Assembly (NCBI GenBank): GCA_001792895.1 | Contig: MARA01000066.1 | Coordinates: forward strand, 1 to 64,000 | Direction of reading: 5' to 3' | Length of the DNA: 64,000 bases | From: Lentinus brumalis | Lineage: Eukaryota; Basidiomycota; Agaricomycetes; Polyporales; Polyporaceae | Shown here: one piece after another, positions 30,671 through 42,444 of the stretch | Position numbering within the stretch: the first letter of the stretch is position 1 | Layout: every line of letters begins with the position of its first letter | Position numbers and translations under genes: made by a program | The notes under the pieces: generated by a model | Databases searched by the model: none | Told to the model about the DNA's origin: nothing | The model's input: the letters and a program-made list of their open reading frames with translations, nothing else

Positions 30671-32611
30671 CTAGTGTCGATGAACACCTGTGTCCAACAT
30701 CTCTCTCAACAGCTCCTTTAATCCCGGACAGGAATCCAGAATCACGCGAACCGCCATCCACCCCAGTGCCTTCAAAATGGAGTTCGACCCTTCGCGAGCG
30801 GGGTCCTCGAGCTGTTCGGTCATGAGCAACGTCGGCTGAACGTGCGCAAAAAGTCGAGGACCCAGCTCACCTTCCCGACAAGGTAATGCAGCAATGGTAC
30901 GAGTCGACCCGCTGTGTGCAAGATATGTATCATCGACCGGTCCGCAATCAAGTCGCTGGCAGACGTACCCAAATCCAACCCCACGAGAGTCGCCAATGCC
31001 GCCAGCGCAACTCGTAGCCAAGCTTCGAAAGAGACGTGAGCCGATACTCGTTGCCACCATGGCACATCTAGAACGTTCTCTGGCTGCGAAACCCCCGGCT
31101 CTCGGCACAACCGTGTGTCAATTCCGGACTCGGTGCCCGCAGGTTTGACTGGGTCGGAGAGCTCTCGATGGCCTGTCCACGTTAGCATTAGCGTCAAGAG
31201 CGTACTCACACATATAATATTGGCGTACCTGCCTGTTGCCATAGTCGGATGGTCGTCTGCTCGCCGCGCTCGGACGAGCCCGTCGCAATGACATGTCGAG
31301 AGTTCCCGGAATCAGTGTATGCCTGGTCAAAGCTTCGTCATACTCGACATACTGCCAGACAGCAGAAGTACTGACTATGGCCTGTATGATCCTTGCGTCT
31401 GACCGAGGATGCTCAATGCGCGTACGGGACTTGAGATCACGATCATGGAAAACATACCTGGGTGGGAGAGAGTTTGAAGCAGCGACCCGTCGCCTGCATT
31501 CACGATAACGGCCGCCCCGCTGGAAGTTCCCAGCAGAAGTGCGTCGCCCCCGTGAATGAATACCGCGGGTAGACGCAGATTCTGACGAGTGCGAATTGGA
31601 TACGTTCGTACTTTCCTCCCTTTTCGTCCAACGGTGTAATGATCGAAACTGCCGCTTGATATATTGCAGACGACGATCGACCCCATGTCAGGGGAAATCG
31701 CTGATCGAGCGCTATCAACGAAGTCCGCCCGTCAGTCACAGTGCCAGTGCACTCAGGCCAGGTTTGCGTGTGCGGTATCCCTTACATGCAACCCTCGGGT
31801 TCAAACGTCCACTTGATTTCGAACGTTCTTGTATCCCAGCACCTGTTGAACTCGGTCAGCAGCGTCGCTGTCAACGACTTAAATTACCACTCACACCATG
31901 GCGTTGTTCACATAGGCAACTAACAGCGCGGTTCCTTCGTGCAGAAAGTGCACTGAGCATGGCAGGATGTCCGAGACAGAATTGGACGGGGAGCAGGCGG
32001 ATGTCGAGACGCTGTGGCCATGCGCAGACGTAGCGTATGGCTGGGGCAACCCGAGCACGTCAAACACAGCTACATAGGGATGTCAGCATCGGATACAGTT
32101 CTGACAGTTGGAAAAGGTACCATCTTCCACCTGGTGGCATAGCACGACGTCTCTTCCAATGACGGCCGCCAACATCTTCGTGCTGGTGTCATATTCCAAA
32201 GCTTCGACCGGGCCACGCAGGCCGGACACCACAGTAGTTTCGGCAGGCATACCCTTCTTGTAGATTCCCTTCAGCACCTCAATCAGCCATAACGTTGAGG
32301 AACACAAGGATCAGATCGCTTACCTTTACCACTGGGGAGATGTGGTATAACGCTATAATCCCATGGCCATAGCCCACGAACAAGACACCTTCTTCCAAAG
32401 GGTGCCACAGCAAGGATACCACTGTCACCGTGCTGATGATACCCATATCCCGGCAATCCAAATCGCCCGTCTGGAAGTCGTACACCGCCAGACGACCTTC
32501 ATCGCCGCCGGCGGCGAGGAACCTGCCGTCTGCACTGAATTGCATGCAATTGACTGAGTCATTGAAGTCGGGAAGCGTGAGCAGATGCGTGTACGGTTGA
32601 AAAGGCGACAT
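30671..32611 (-). CDS. WD40-repeat protein, multi-exon
   Basis: Start ATG at 32611 (MSPFQPYTHLLTLPDF). Exons 32611-32324, 32277-32121, 32069-31895, 31842-31786 and 31711-31458 join in frame through GT..AG introns of 43-74 nt. Later exons near 31320-31230 and from about 31172 on are less certain. Exon 1 has VNCMQFSADGRFLAAGGDEG and LAVYDFQTGD, a WD40 blade; a further blade ends in RSAISPDMGSIVVCN and another in HVIATGSSERGEQTTIRLW. The C-terminal frame holds a hydrophobic stretch (ALAALATLVGLDL) that might be a membrane anchor, and ends with GLKELLREMLDTG. WD40 propellers are protein-interaction platforms; the specific role is unknown. The first 460 codons look intact, but the 3' exon structure is unresolved. 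Confidence 0.65.
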
Positions 32612-33665
32612 ATTGTCTGCAAGTCGGTGGAGATGGTAAGAGAGGAGACGGGTGAGCCACCCGATTTCGACAAACGACTCGGACCGCATGCTGGTCACGA
32701 CGCGTGACAGCCGTGAGAAGCTGGCTCGAGCAGTCACAAAGTTGCGACACGCTATCCCGTAATATAAGAACTGGTAAGTGGTAAGTGGTAAGTACGTGAC
32801 ACGCACCTCACGCTCCTCTCATGATTCGACAGTTAGCAAAGGTCGATGTCAGAAGAAATCTGGTAACGTGATGGCGATGGGGTAGTAGTGTGCCCAACAA
32901 CGAGCAAGGCAAGCCTCGGCGGGGTGTCACCGGGGACCGCAGTATAGCTCCACGAGTCGAGTCTCGAGATATGGAACCGTGGTCCAGTGCCGTGTAAGTT
33001 CACAGAATGTCACCCTCGTTGCCAGGATGAAGACTCACAGGTTCGACGTGAAGGCGTGTTAAAAAGGACCGGATCTGTCGAGACGGACATGCTGAGCTCG
33101 TCACGGCAGTACTTGACCCGCGGCGGCTCCTATTAAAGTCCGTTGTTCTCGCGGTGGATTGAATACATTGGGAGCACAGTACCCGCCCGGTTGTCGAGGA
33201 CCGCACTACTTAGCGGCGTACAGGTGGCATCTGGAAGACCATGAGCTACGCCCGACATCTGCACCGTATCAGATCAAGGTTGTGGACTTGAGGTCGGACC
33301 TGCAAAGCGTCGAATGGCCCACGAGAATACCGGCGACAGATACTCGCGGAGAGCGTAAGTACGTCGCGTGCGCGAGGCTCGAGCTCAATGGAACAGCCTG
33401 AGAGTACGAATGTCAGTCATCACACTGTGCAAGTACGTTACGTACTACTTAACTTGCATTCTAGATTCACCGCGAGCGAATGACAGACCCAAGACAGGCT
33501 GGAGGTTAGTGATCAACTTGAGAGTCGCTTCTGTATTGTTGATCACTGGACTAGCGCCGGCCGGCCCGCGGACCGGCTTTGCTCCTTCTCTCCCTCCTTC
33601 GGTCCTTGACCGAGCCCTGCGTTGTGCGATGTATCCCTGCATCCGCGTACCGCGTCTCGAACGCG
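32612..33665. other. Region without supported gene
   Basis: Possible 5' flank of the WD40 gene on the minus strand and short open frames on the plus strand without motifs. Nothing can be assigned. Confidence 0.4.
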
Positions 33666-34770
33666 ATGACTGACTGTAATCCGTTACCAGAAATCGCGTC
33701 CAACACCCGTCAAATCGCAGAGCAAATGCCAGACTTCTTGTATGGGGACCGTCTCGCGTTTCGGACAGGTTTGGGCATCAGGACCACGGTGAGTCAATTG
33801 CGACGAACTCCGGAGCCTTGCCGGTTTATCGTACACAGAAAGGCTAGCGGTCCGGGTCGCTGGAGCAGCGATCCTGAAGGTGTCGACAGCGTACTTCACG
33901 CGCCTACTTTCTGACATCGCCGTGACAGACCCGCAACCAACCGTACCGCAGTCGATGGTTGGAGGTGCGCGGATACATACAATGATTGTCTGGTAACTGA
34001 GGGCTGACGATTTATTTATCTCCAGCGGCACGAGTTGCGGCCGGCTAGTCAAGACACGCTTCCTGAGACTGCCCGCACAAGAGTGTCGTATCAAGTCCAT
34101 AGACGGCTTGAACGGAAGGTCGGAGAGCTTAAGGAGTGATCTCCTATAACCTATGTCTCGGACGAACTTTCTGACATCGCAGGCGATGGCGAGGCGTTAT
34201 CCCGTGCGCTCGATCAGGTGGGTGCGGGGTGAGTCTCTATGCTGATGATTTCATATGCTGAAATACGAGGACTCATAGGCGGCGACCCAGGTTTCTGCAG
34301 ATCTGACGCTTTGCTCCGACGTCCGAGCCGAGTGCGACGTGCACGTCAGCACCGCCCGCACCGTGCTGAGCGGTGTTTGTGCGCGTACGCGCAATTTTGA
34401 GCGAAAGTTCAGCTTCGTCCAAGCAACCGTGAGCCTCTTGTTCTGCAAGGTGCGTCGATCCCATCATTGCACGTCGTTGCACCACGTCGACCTTGATTGA
34501 ATTGCTTTACAGGCTACATTCGAGACATCGATCGGGCTGCTGAAACAGCCGCGTACCTACAAGCGCGACCTATACCCACTCATGGAAAGCTTGCGCGTAG
34601 TCCTGGTGATGCGCGACCGGTCGGTTCGGCAGGCAAGGGACATCTTGTTGACGCTTGACGCATCCGGGTTCGAGCATGCCACCGCTCAAATGCGTCGCCT
34701 GTACACGCGTAGTATCCAGTCATGCAGCTGGAAGCAAGCGCACATTCTGGGGGAATTTCAGGTGACATAG
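33666..34770 (+). CDS. Hypothetical multi-exon protein
   Basis: The ATG at 33666 starts MTDCNPLPEIASNTRQIAEQ, ending at donor GTGAGT (33789). Open exon-like segments on the same strand follow. One near 33950-33992 runs to a GTAACT donor, a second follows the CAG near 34023, one spans about 34291-34449 (LTLCSDVRAECDVHV to VSLLFCK) and another about 34512-34760 (GLLKQPRTYKRDLYPLMESL, then VMRDRSVRQARDILLTL). The last two join across a GTGCGT..TTACAG intron. Composition is alpha-helical. I do not recognise a family, and the middle exon choices are uncertain. Confidence 0.4.
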
Positions 34771-35567
34771 GTCCTTCGTTCATGGCGACCCCAGCTGACA
34801 CAGCGCTACATCAATTCAGCTGCTGATCATTGCTGCAGAGGAGGCACACTCTATGTGCGCATGCCCGGCGGACAGGATACATCAGTTTCCAGCATCCGTG
34901 AAGCTTTCATGACATACAGCAAGGTCGAAACTGGTTTGCGGTCGATGCGCGAGGTGGGTTGCGTCTGCCGTTCATGTAAGTATGGTCGCCTTTCTGACAC
35001 CTGTGGCAGGCCCTCGTGCGCGTGCAGACACGGGTGGATACCGTTTATGCATCACTGACACTCTGAACGTGCTGACGTGCTGCTGGAGCACGATGTCGAG
35101 GAATTTCCTAGCGACCTTGGGGGTCGAATCTGCCATCGTTGTGCTGTTGCCTAGATACATATGCTGTATGTTCCCTTACCCATGCCCCTACGTTGTTCTG
35201 CCGTTCTCAATCTGCGCCGCAACACTCACATGCGACCTGGGACACGAACAGTCCATTCGTAACGGTAAAGTCGTACAGTCGTGCAGGCACGTGACAATCT
35301 GGGCACGCACGCACATGTCCCACTCTAGCGACGACGTTCAGGCAGCGAATGAGGTGCACCAGAGATGATAATTCCGTAGTAAACAGGTACAGGGAGCCTT
35401 CACAGCGCGAATTATGCACGTGGAGGCAACTTCACGGGAAGACCGATATGTCGGAGAGGATACACAGGCATGAAATATTGATGAGTGTAGCGAAGAGGGG
35501 ATGCATGGAGGATAAGGAGACGGGAGGACATGGGGACTGTTCTAGATGACAGCGTGACTCACGTTCA

Positions 35568-36930
35568 TCACAGAGTCATCGTCACCAAGCGACCATCCCG
35601 GCGAATCTGCGCAGTGACTTCACCCGGATACACGCTAATGTGCATTGCTTCGCGCTTGGCCGCAATCGCGGTGTTCACTACATTATAAGGCGCTCCCGTC
35701 GAGGGTACTGGGGCAGGGACGGATGCGGGGGTAGGGGCAATAGTCGGGGCAGGGGCGGCTGCAGTGGAGTAGGCAGAACGCACGTAGGGACGGCTGCTGT
35801 GCATGTCGTATCGGCCGCGTTGACTATGTGTACTCCGCAACTCTCTCCTGAGCTGGCGCACTTCATCAAGCACTTCACGCAGTATGCGAAGGACCTCATG
35901 AGACTAGACGCATCGATTGATTAGGTTGCGTGGGCGGAATACTTATGCGAGAAACACTCACCCAGCGAGGGCTCTCCCCAACATCATCGCCGCGAGACAA
36001 TTCCGGGGCTTGTTGTGGATCATCGGAGGTGCCAGCGGTGCGAGTAACGACGGCCGCCTCCTGAGCTCTATCCGTGTCGTTGAACAGTCCAGGGACCATG
36101 GGACGACCATACTTCATCCGCGCCTCGGTGACTTGACTGTCAGGTGTACCCCTCGCTGTTACACTGGCTGGCCTCTCATTTGTTCTACCCGATGGTAAGC
36201 CCGCGCAGTAAACCGTGTGCTGCGAGAGGACTCACGCTGCAGCGACAGATGTCCGGGTGTCGTAGGCCCCCAACCGGGACGGCGATGGTGATTGTAGTGT
36301 ATGACGGGCCCTGGAAGCTGGACGTGTCTTCTTCCTGGTGCGGGGACCGCCTGCACTAGACGATTCATCCCGAGTAAAAGAGGAAGCATCCTCGTGCGCG
36401 CTGGGGGATCTAGCTCGCTTCCTCATGGCCGCACTAGACAGAATGAAGCCTACTCACATAGGGGGAGAACCTTGAGCAGCCGAGGGGGCCTGCAGCTGTG
36501 CCGTGATGTCATTGAGTTTTGTGTCGAGTAATAGGACACCTTCAGGAGAAGACGAAGGCATCTGGAGGGCTTGGCGCGAGCCTTGGGACGAACCCGTGCT
36601 CGGCGCGACCTCCGAGTAGGCAGGTCTCTTCCGAAGCGCCTTCTCAGACCTGAACAGCGTGTCAGCTTCGACACAGCTCGACGGGCTGCAACTGCACACT
36701 CACATAGCCTCCCCGCCAGGCGCCGAATTGTGCTGCATGTTACTGCATAGCGAAAACCGTTGAGTATTCACTCCACATGAGCCATAAGACAACTCGCCTG
36801 GCCCCTGCATGTTCGGGCATATGACCTTCGTCGACGCTGTTCCACGGACCCACGACGTCCTCCTCGTATGCGGTGTGATAAGACTCGCTGGGTGAAGCGG
36901 ATTCAACGCACGTTTTAGGAGGGCGTTTGC
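35568..36930 (-). CDS. Hypothetical gene, copy A of an inverted paralog pair
   Basis: The segments match the plus-strand gene at 44683-46154 in the same order. The first (about 36890-36765) has AYEEDVVGPWNSVDEGHMPE; the second (about 36650-36456) KRPAYSEVAPST and LDTKLNDITAQLQA; the third (36426-36240) a basic RKRARSPSAHEDASSF / RKKTRPASRARHTLQSPSPS part that could be a nuclear signal; the fourth ends GDDVGESPRW. The fifth has LDEVRQLRRELRS (coiled coil) and ends QIRRDGRLVTMTL at a TGA at 35568. Introns of about 50-60 nt separate them. Frame changes suggest that copy A may be partly damaged. Function is unknown. Confidence 0.5.
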
Positions 36931-37415
36931 CAAGGGCTCAAGTTACCTTCTACGGCTCCTGCATACTGAAGACTCCCTGCTTGACATACTTACGGCTATT
37001 CGGTAAAGGGAAAACGGTTGACAGTGGTTCAGTGGAAAGGTAGGGGAGCAGGCAGCGACGGACCCGGCAAATTGTGACAAAGAAGACAAACAAACACGAA
37101 CACAACCGACCGTGCACCTAATCATCATCCAACTAAAAATATTATCCTGCCCGATTGAGACGCAGCGGAATAGCAGGCTATGATCAAGTTTGAGTCGTTG
37201 GCAGAGGTTCGCAGATCAGCTTCCAGTTCTGTGCTTGGCCTGCGCACTGGCGTTTGAACGGATGTAAGTACTAAGTAGCATGCCATGCAGAGTACTTATC
37301 GGCTGCTCAAGGGACGATCGGGCCGTACCCAAGGCGTCTATTTCGAACAGTGCGTCGCTCGTCCCCGCCCGACGCTTGCTCATCGCCTACCACATCGAGC
37401 TCGACGTCTTTCGCC
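36931..37415. other. Short intergenic region
   Basis: Lies between copy A of the unknown gene (minus) and the mannosidase (plus), which diverge from here, so it probably contained both promoters. No specific element was recognised. Confidence 0.4.
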
Positions 37416-40400
37416 ATGGCTTGCAGCCACGGACATGGCGCGACTGCATCTGCAGGATTTCCCAAGGCAAACTACGGTCCAGGCGCGAAATGGATCAAGC
37501 ATCTCACTCAGAACCGCCTGGGAACGTTCGAGGGCGGGCACTTCGCCGACGTGAATCTCTCGTCGGTGCTCTTCACGCATAGGATCGACAACAAGGAGCA
37601 TGTCAAACCGGAGGTGTGGAGTGCGCCGGGGCTGTTAAAGCCGACCTTCGAGGAGGCTATGAAGCAAAAGTTCAGGCCGGCGTCGAAGGGGGAGTCGTTT
37701 GGACCTTCATGTGAGTAACATGTATCATCGCTGTTGTAGAGGGGGACTCATTGGAGGTTCTCAGGGGTATGTGTAATTTGTAGGGCTGCATGTCAAGCCA
37801 ACGCTGATATTGAGCTCGTTAGACCAACCACTAGTGGAAGGCCTCCGTTACCCTTCCCTCATACTGGGATCAGTATGAGCGCGTACAGTGTACGTGACCT
37901 TAGTTCTGCACGTCCCATGTTCTTATACTCTCAGGCAGTTGAGTTTGACCCTGGCTGCGACGCTACGATCTTCTCGACCGACGGCACGCCCCTCCAAGGC
38001 ATCACCGGCGGAGGTGGCGGCGACCGTCGCGTCGAGTACGTCATCCCGCATAGCATAGTCAAGACCGGCAAGCACGAGCTCGTCATCGAGTCCAGCTGCA
38101 ACGGCATGTTTGGTGCACCCTGGAACGGCGACACCATTCCGCCGCCGGACGCACTTTCTACGTGCAGCTTGCTGGGCTGCACTATACTGAACTCGCAACA
38201 GATGAACAGGTATCTTGGGCTCGCCTCTGCGGATCTCGTCGTCCCCAACATGGAGGCATGGCACTTCTTGTGGGACGTCCAGGCTCTGCGGCAAATCTCC
38301 GAGTTGGTCCCGGGTAACACAGCACTGCAGAACAAGGCACTCACCACCGCGAATGCCATCATGACCGTCTTCGACAAGGGAGACGTCCATAGTCTCAGCG
38401 CTGGGCGGAAACTCGCCGAGGAGGTCCTCGGCGAACACTGGGCTGAGAAGGGTGAGAACTTGGTGTACGAGGAACGCACGGAGAAGGCTCAGGTCTGGGT
38501 TATTGGTCATTGTCACATGGATACCGCTTGGTCTGTTCACTGCATCGGCTCGCGGATAGCTGCTGATCTCCTCCAGGCTCTGGCCCTACCGAGTCACCCA
38601 GCAGAAAGTGGCTCGCTCGTGGTCTACCCAAGTCGACCTCATGGATCGCTACCCGGAGCATCGTTTCACGTGCAGTCAGGCGCAGCAGTACGAATGGCTC
38701 GAGTAGGTTCGAGACACATGCTTGCCTGTAACACACCGCCATCTTACTGATGTCGCCTATGTAGCAATATCCACCCCTCTTCGAGCGCGTCAAAGAGAAG
38801 ATCAAGGCGGGCACTTTCCACCCCGTCTCATGAGTCGAGAACGACTCGAACATGCCCTCTGGAGGGGCGCTCGCTCGCCAGTCCATCTTTGGGCAGCGCT
38901 ACTTCGAGTCGCGGTTCGGGGCCCGGTGCAAGACCGCCTGGCTGCCCGACTCTTTCGGCCTGACGGGTGCTGTGCCGCAGCTGATCCGCCTCGCCGACAT
39001 GGACTACTTCTTCACGCAGAAGCTGTCCTGGTGAGATTGGTCGAGGTCTGTAGGTCCTTGTGTACGGAACTAATGGTGAGATTGATTGGCACCTAGGAAC
39101 ATGTGAGTTCTCTGGACCAAGATCGGGGCGGACGGTGTATCTGAGATCGATTCGCCGCAACAACTTCCCGCACTCTACGTTTGACTGGGTTGGGATCGGC
39201 GGAACTCAAGTCCTGCGCCACATGACGCCAGTCGGTACGTATGTGTGATATGTAATATCCACGGTTGTCGCTCACCAGCCTGCCGCAGATACCTACACTG
39301 CACAGGCCACGGTCGGAGACGTCGTCAAGGATGTCAACAACCACAAGGTACCGTCTAGCTATGCTCCTCGGAGCGTCTTGGAATACGGTATCAAATTCAG
39401 CTTAGAATCTGAAATCATCTGACATCTCACTGCTCGTTTTCGGCAACGGCGATGGTGGAGGTGGGCCGCTCGCGAAGATGCTCGAAAACGTGCGCCATTG
39501 TCGCCCGTCATTGGGATACTGTCCGAACTAACCGTGGGATGCCAGCTGCGCCGCATCCGCGCGACGTCCAACAAATGGAGGGTTATTCCACCCGTCAACA
39601 TGGGTCACTCGGTGGACGAGTTCCTCGACGTCCTGGCTAACGATTCCGACGCTGGCGCGAAGCTGCCGAACTGGTCAGTTATATCCTTCTTTTTCACTTG
39701 ACCTTTGCCTGAACTTCACTTTCTGACGGCAGGAGCGGCGAACTCTATCTGGAGGTGTGTTGGTTCCAGATCTCAGCTACAACTAGAACTAATGCAGCTA
39801 CGACCAGTTCCACCGTGGAACATACACCTCGCACGGTGGGTATTCCCCCGGCACGGCCGCGGTGTTAGCTAATCATAATCACAATTCCCACCAAGAAGGG
39901 CGACCGCAAGTTTGAGATCCTCCTTCGCGATGTTGAGGTACGTTGGGCGAGCTCCGTGCACTGCGGGGCGCCAGAGCTCACTGGAGCATCGTGTAGATCA
40001 TCTCGACGTTTGCTAGTCTGTTCAAGTACCACAAGACCGACTATGTATACATGAGAAGATCAATGACTGCTGGGAAAAGGTCCTGTTGAATCAATGTAAG
40101 TCAATTCATTGCCGCGAAGATTTGCAGACACCTGACTGTAACCTGCGTAGTCCACGATGGTACGTTCAAATGACTCATGTAAGTCGCCAGACAGTCTGAC
40201 AACTGAACTGTATAGTTCTTCCTGGTTCGGCGATGTGAGTGTCCTACTGTATTAGTTGGGTATCTTCGCTGAGGCTCGGTCTAGTGGCATGGTCTATGAC
40301 GGCGCCGAGAAGCTGTACGCGGAGGTGCGCAAGGACGGAGAGACCCTCCTGGAGGAGGCTTTCAAGGCGATCTTCCCGCCCTCGGTCTCGCTAGACGACC

Positions 40401-41088
40401 AAGCCTTCAAATCGAAGAAGACGGGCACGATTGTCGGTTTCAACACGACCTTCTTCCCTCATCGCGACATTGTCGAGGTCCTGCTCTCCGGTGCAGCGCA
40501 GCGCTTGAAGTCGCAGGTCGTGCAGACGGCTAAGAACGGCGCGAGGTGGCTTTGCACTTCCCGACTGCTCTGCTGGTGGTGGGGTAGCCTATGGTACTCG
40601 AACCGCAAGCGCGCTTCCGGTACGTCCTCAGTACTCTTGCAAACGGGATGTGACTTTGATCGGCTTGCAGTCGCTCCTGTCGGCACGGACCACTTCGTGC
40701 TCAAGAACGCAAGTGTGCAGCTGACGATCATCGAGGGTAGGATCACGAGCCTCTATGATGTTGCACTCGAGTACGCACTCTTCAGTCAGACTATGATCTG
40801 GGAACGCCTGCTCATCTTGCTTCGTCAGCCGTGAACTCATTCCTGCTGGCGAGTCGGAGGCCTCGTCATCTTTGGACAAGCCGAACTACTGGGATGCCTG
40901 GGGTGAGTCCATATTACGTCTCCGCCGCGATGCGTCATAATGAACGTCTTTCAGATGTCGAGATTCATCACCTCGAGAAGTTCCAGAAGCTCCGATCCGA
41001 TAACATCTCCGTCGCCGCTGAAGGTCGTCTCCGCGCGTCCCTGAAGTCCACCGTCAAGTACGGTCAGAGCACCTGCCATTGAGCCAAT
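37416..41088 (+). pseudogene. GH38 alpha-mannosidase (Ams1 type), N-terminal and catalytic part, broken
   Basis: From the ATG at 37416 the exons read GAKWIKHLTQNRLGTFEGGHF and VLFTHRID, then FDPGCDATIFSTDGTPLQGI, PWNGDTIPPPD and SADLVVPN. The catalytic domain has HCHMDTAW (metal-binding His/Asp), [23 protein letters not shown] and TAWLPDSFGLTGA, which holds the nucleophile Asp of family 38. Later parts read VFGNGDGGGGPLAKMLEN, PPVNMGHSVDEF, KLYAEVRKDGETLLEEA, VGTDHFVLKN and, last, LKSTVKYGQST at 41088. Damage: TGA at 38830 where Trp is expected (VS*VENDSNMPSG) plus loss of two Gly codons; a lost donor after EWLE near 38702; frameshifts near 40055 and 40545; a decayed exon near 37740. The C-terminal domain is missing here, but lies on the minus strand at 61772-62890. 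Such enzymes trim mannose from free oligosaccharides in cytosol and vacuole. Confidence 0.82.
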
Positions 41089-41636
41089 AGGCCCGTTAGC
41101 ATCGCCGCATCGCCAAGTTCACTCATTGGCTGGGAGACAGCTCCCAGAGTGAATTTCGCATCTACTTCTCCGTTCCCACCAACTTCTGGACGTTCGTCGA
41201 TGCTTACTCGGCTGGTATGGTGCGGTCCACAGGGCTAGAAAGACGCGTCATGGCTCAGACCTGTTGGCGGGTTCGGAGACTTCGCAGCGAGTCGCGTCGC
41301 CCATGCGTCCCGTGCGGATACCGTTGAGAGCGATCCGGCCGAGGTGGGGTGCCGTTGCGAGGAGGCCTGTCAATGCTCGTCGTCGGCTGCCGAGGTTCTG
41401 TAGATACTCGACTGCTGTATCTAAGCACCGTCAGTGATAGGACACCTCTACCGTTGTATTCATAGTATCTCAGGAATGATGATGGAGTCCCTCTCCTCTA
41501 GACGGTAACGCGTATGAATCTCCCTACTTACAGACATGTCCAGCAACAATGTCCTTTGTATCTCCAGGGTGGAGAGAAGGTGAGCCACAGGACGCGCTGT
41601 TCTTTCAACGTGTTCTGACCCTGCCCGCCATCTACT
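41089..41636. other. Presumed rearrangement junction, no supported gene
   Basis: The mannosidase similarity stops at once after GGTCAGAGCACC. The following sequence has no similarity to the rest of the enzyme and no motif that I recognise. Confidence 0.45.
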
Positions 41637-42220
41637 ATGCGGCTCATTTGCCCCATCTGTATCCAGTCTATCTCAGACGAATCTGAAGGCCAACGAGCGG
41701 TCAGGATCACAACATGTAGTGCGTTACTTAATCACTGCTCTATCCCGCCGACTGATGTTTGTGTCAGACCATGTCGTCTGCCACAAGTGCTTTGGCGCGC
41801 TTTGCGAGATGCCTCGAACTCGTTGTCCCTTCCGATGCAATGTTGATACACCTCTGGCTAAGGACTTGGAGTTCGAAGGGTCTATCCTGAATATCTCGGG
41901 GAACGTCACGGAAACGGCAGCCGATGGTCTCAGCGTTAGGTCCAGGTTCGTCCAATCCCTGTGATGGCTATCAGCGGCACTGAATTGCAACCATGTCTTC
42001 CAGCCGCACAAGAATCACGAGCCGCGCGGTGCGAGAAGAATGCGCGAAACTTACCCGTCAGATCTGGAACCAAGAGGACTTCATATCCGCACGGCGCCTG
42101 CGTGTTGTGCAAGCTGCCACAAGGGTTGAACAACTCCGCAAACAAGTAGCCCAAAAGCGCCAGGCATTGGCAGAGGCTCAGCACCGGCTGGCCGGCCTGG
42201 AAACTAGGCGTAGTGACGTC
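41637..42220 (+). CDS. RING-finger protein with C-terminal coiled coil
   Basis: Exon 1 (41637-41718) starts MRLICPICIQSISDESEG and ends in the codons for TTC. The intron (GTGCGT to CAG at 41767) joins to exon 2 so that the junction reads TTCNHVVCHKC, a RING core of CPIC..C-x-H-x2-C-x2-C. The last pair is CPFRC, one residue longer than the usual C-x2-C, so zinc binding of the second site is uncertain. Exon 3 begins near 42004 (RTRITSRAVREECAKL) and carries a long coiled coil (VEQLRKQVAQKRQALAEAQ) to about 42215. RING proteins of this layout are mostly ubiquitin ligases. The coiled coil is clearly similar to that of the partial gene at the right window edge. Confidence 0.65.
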
Positions 42221-42444
42221 TTCCTGGTGATTACAGCTTCCCATCCAAGTGAAACTTCCGATTCCGTCGCTCATGTTCCTTCACAAAGGGCCGCGCGTTG
42301 CGGAAAACATTCGTTACGTATGGGAGACGCGCAGCTCGCGGGGCCCCGTTCGGTGCCAAGTGAGCACAGACGGCGGGTTCAACCGAGCAGATATATCATT
42401 AGACATAAACCAGACGACGCACAATGTGAAGCGGAACTAGATAA

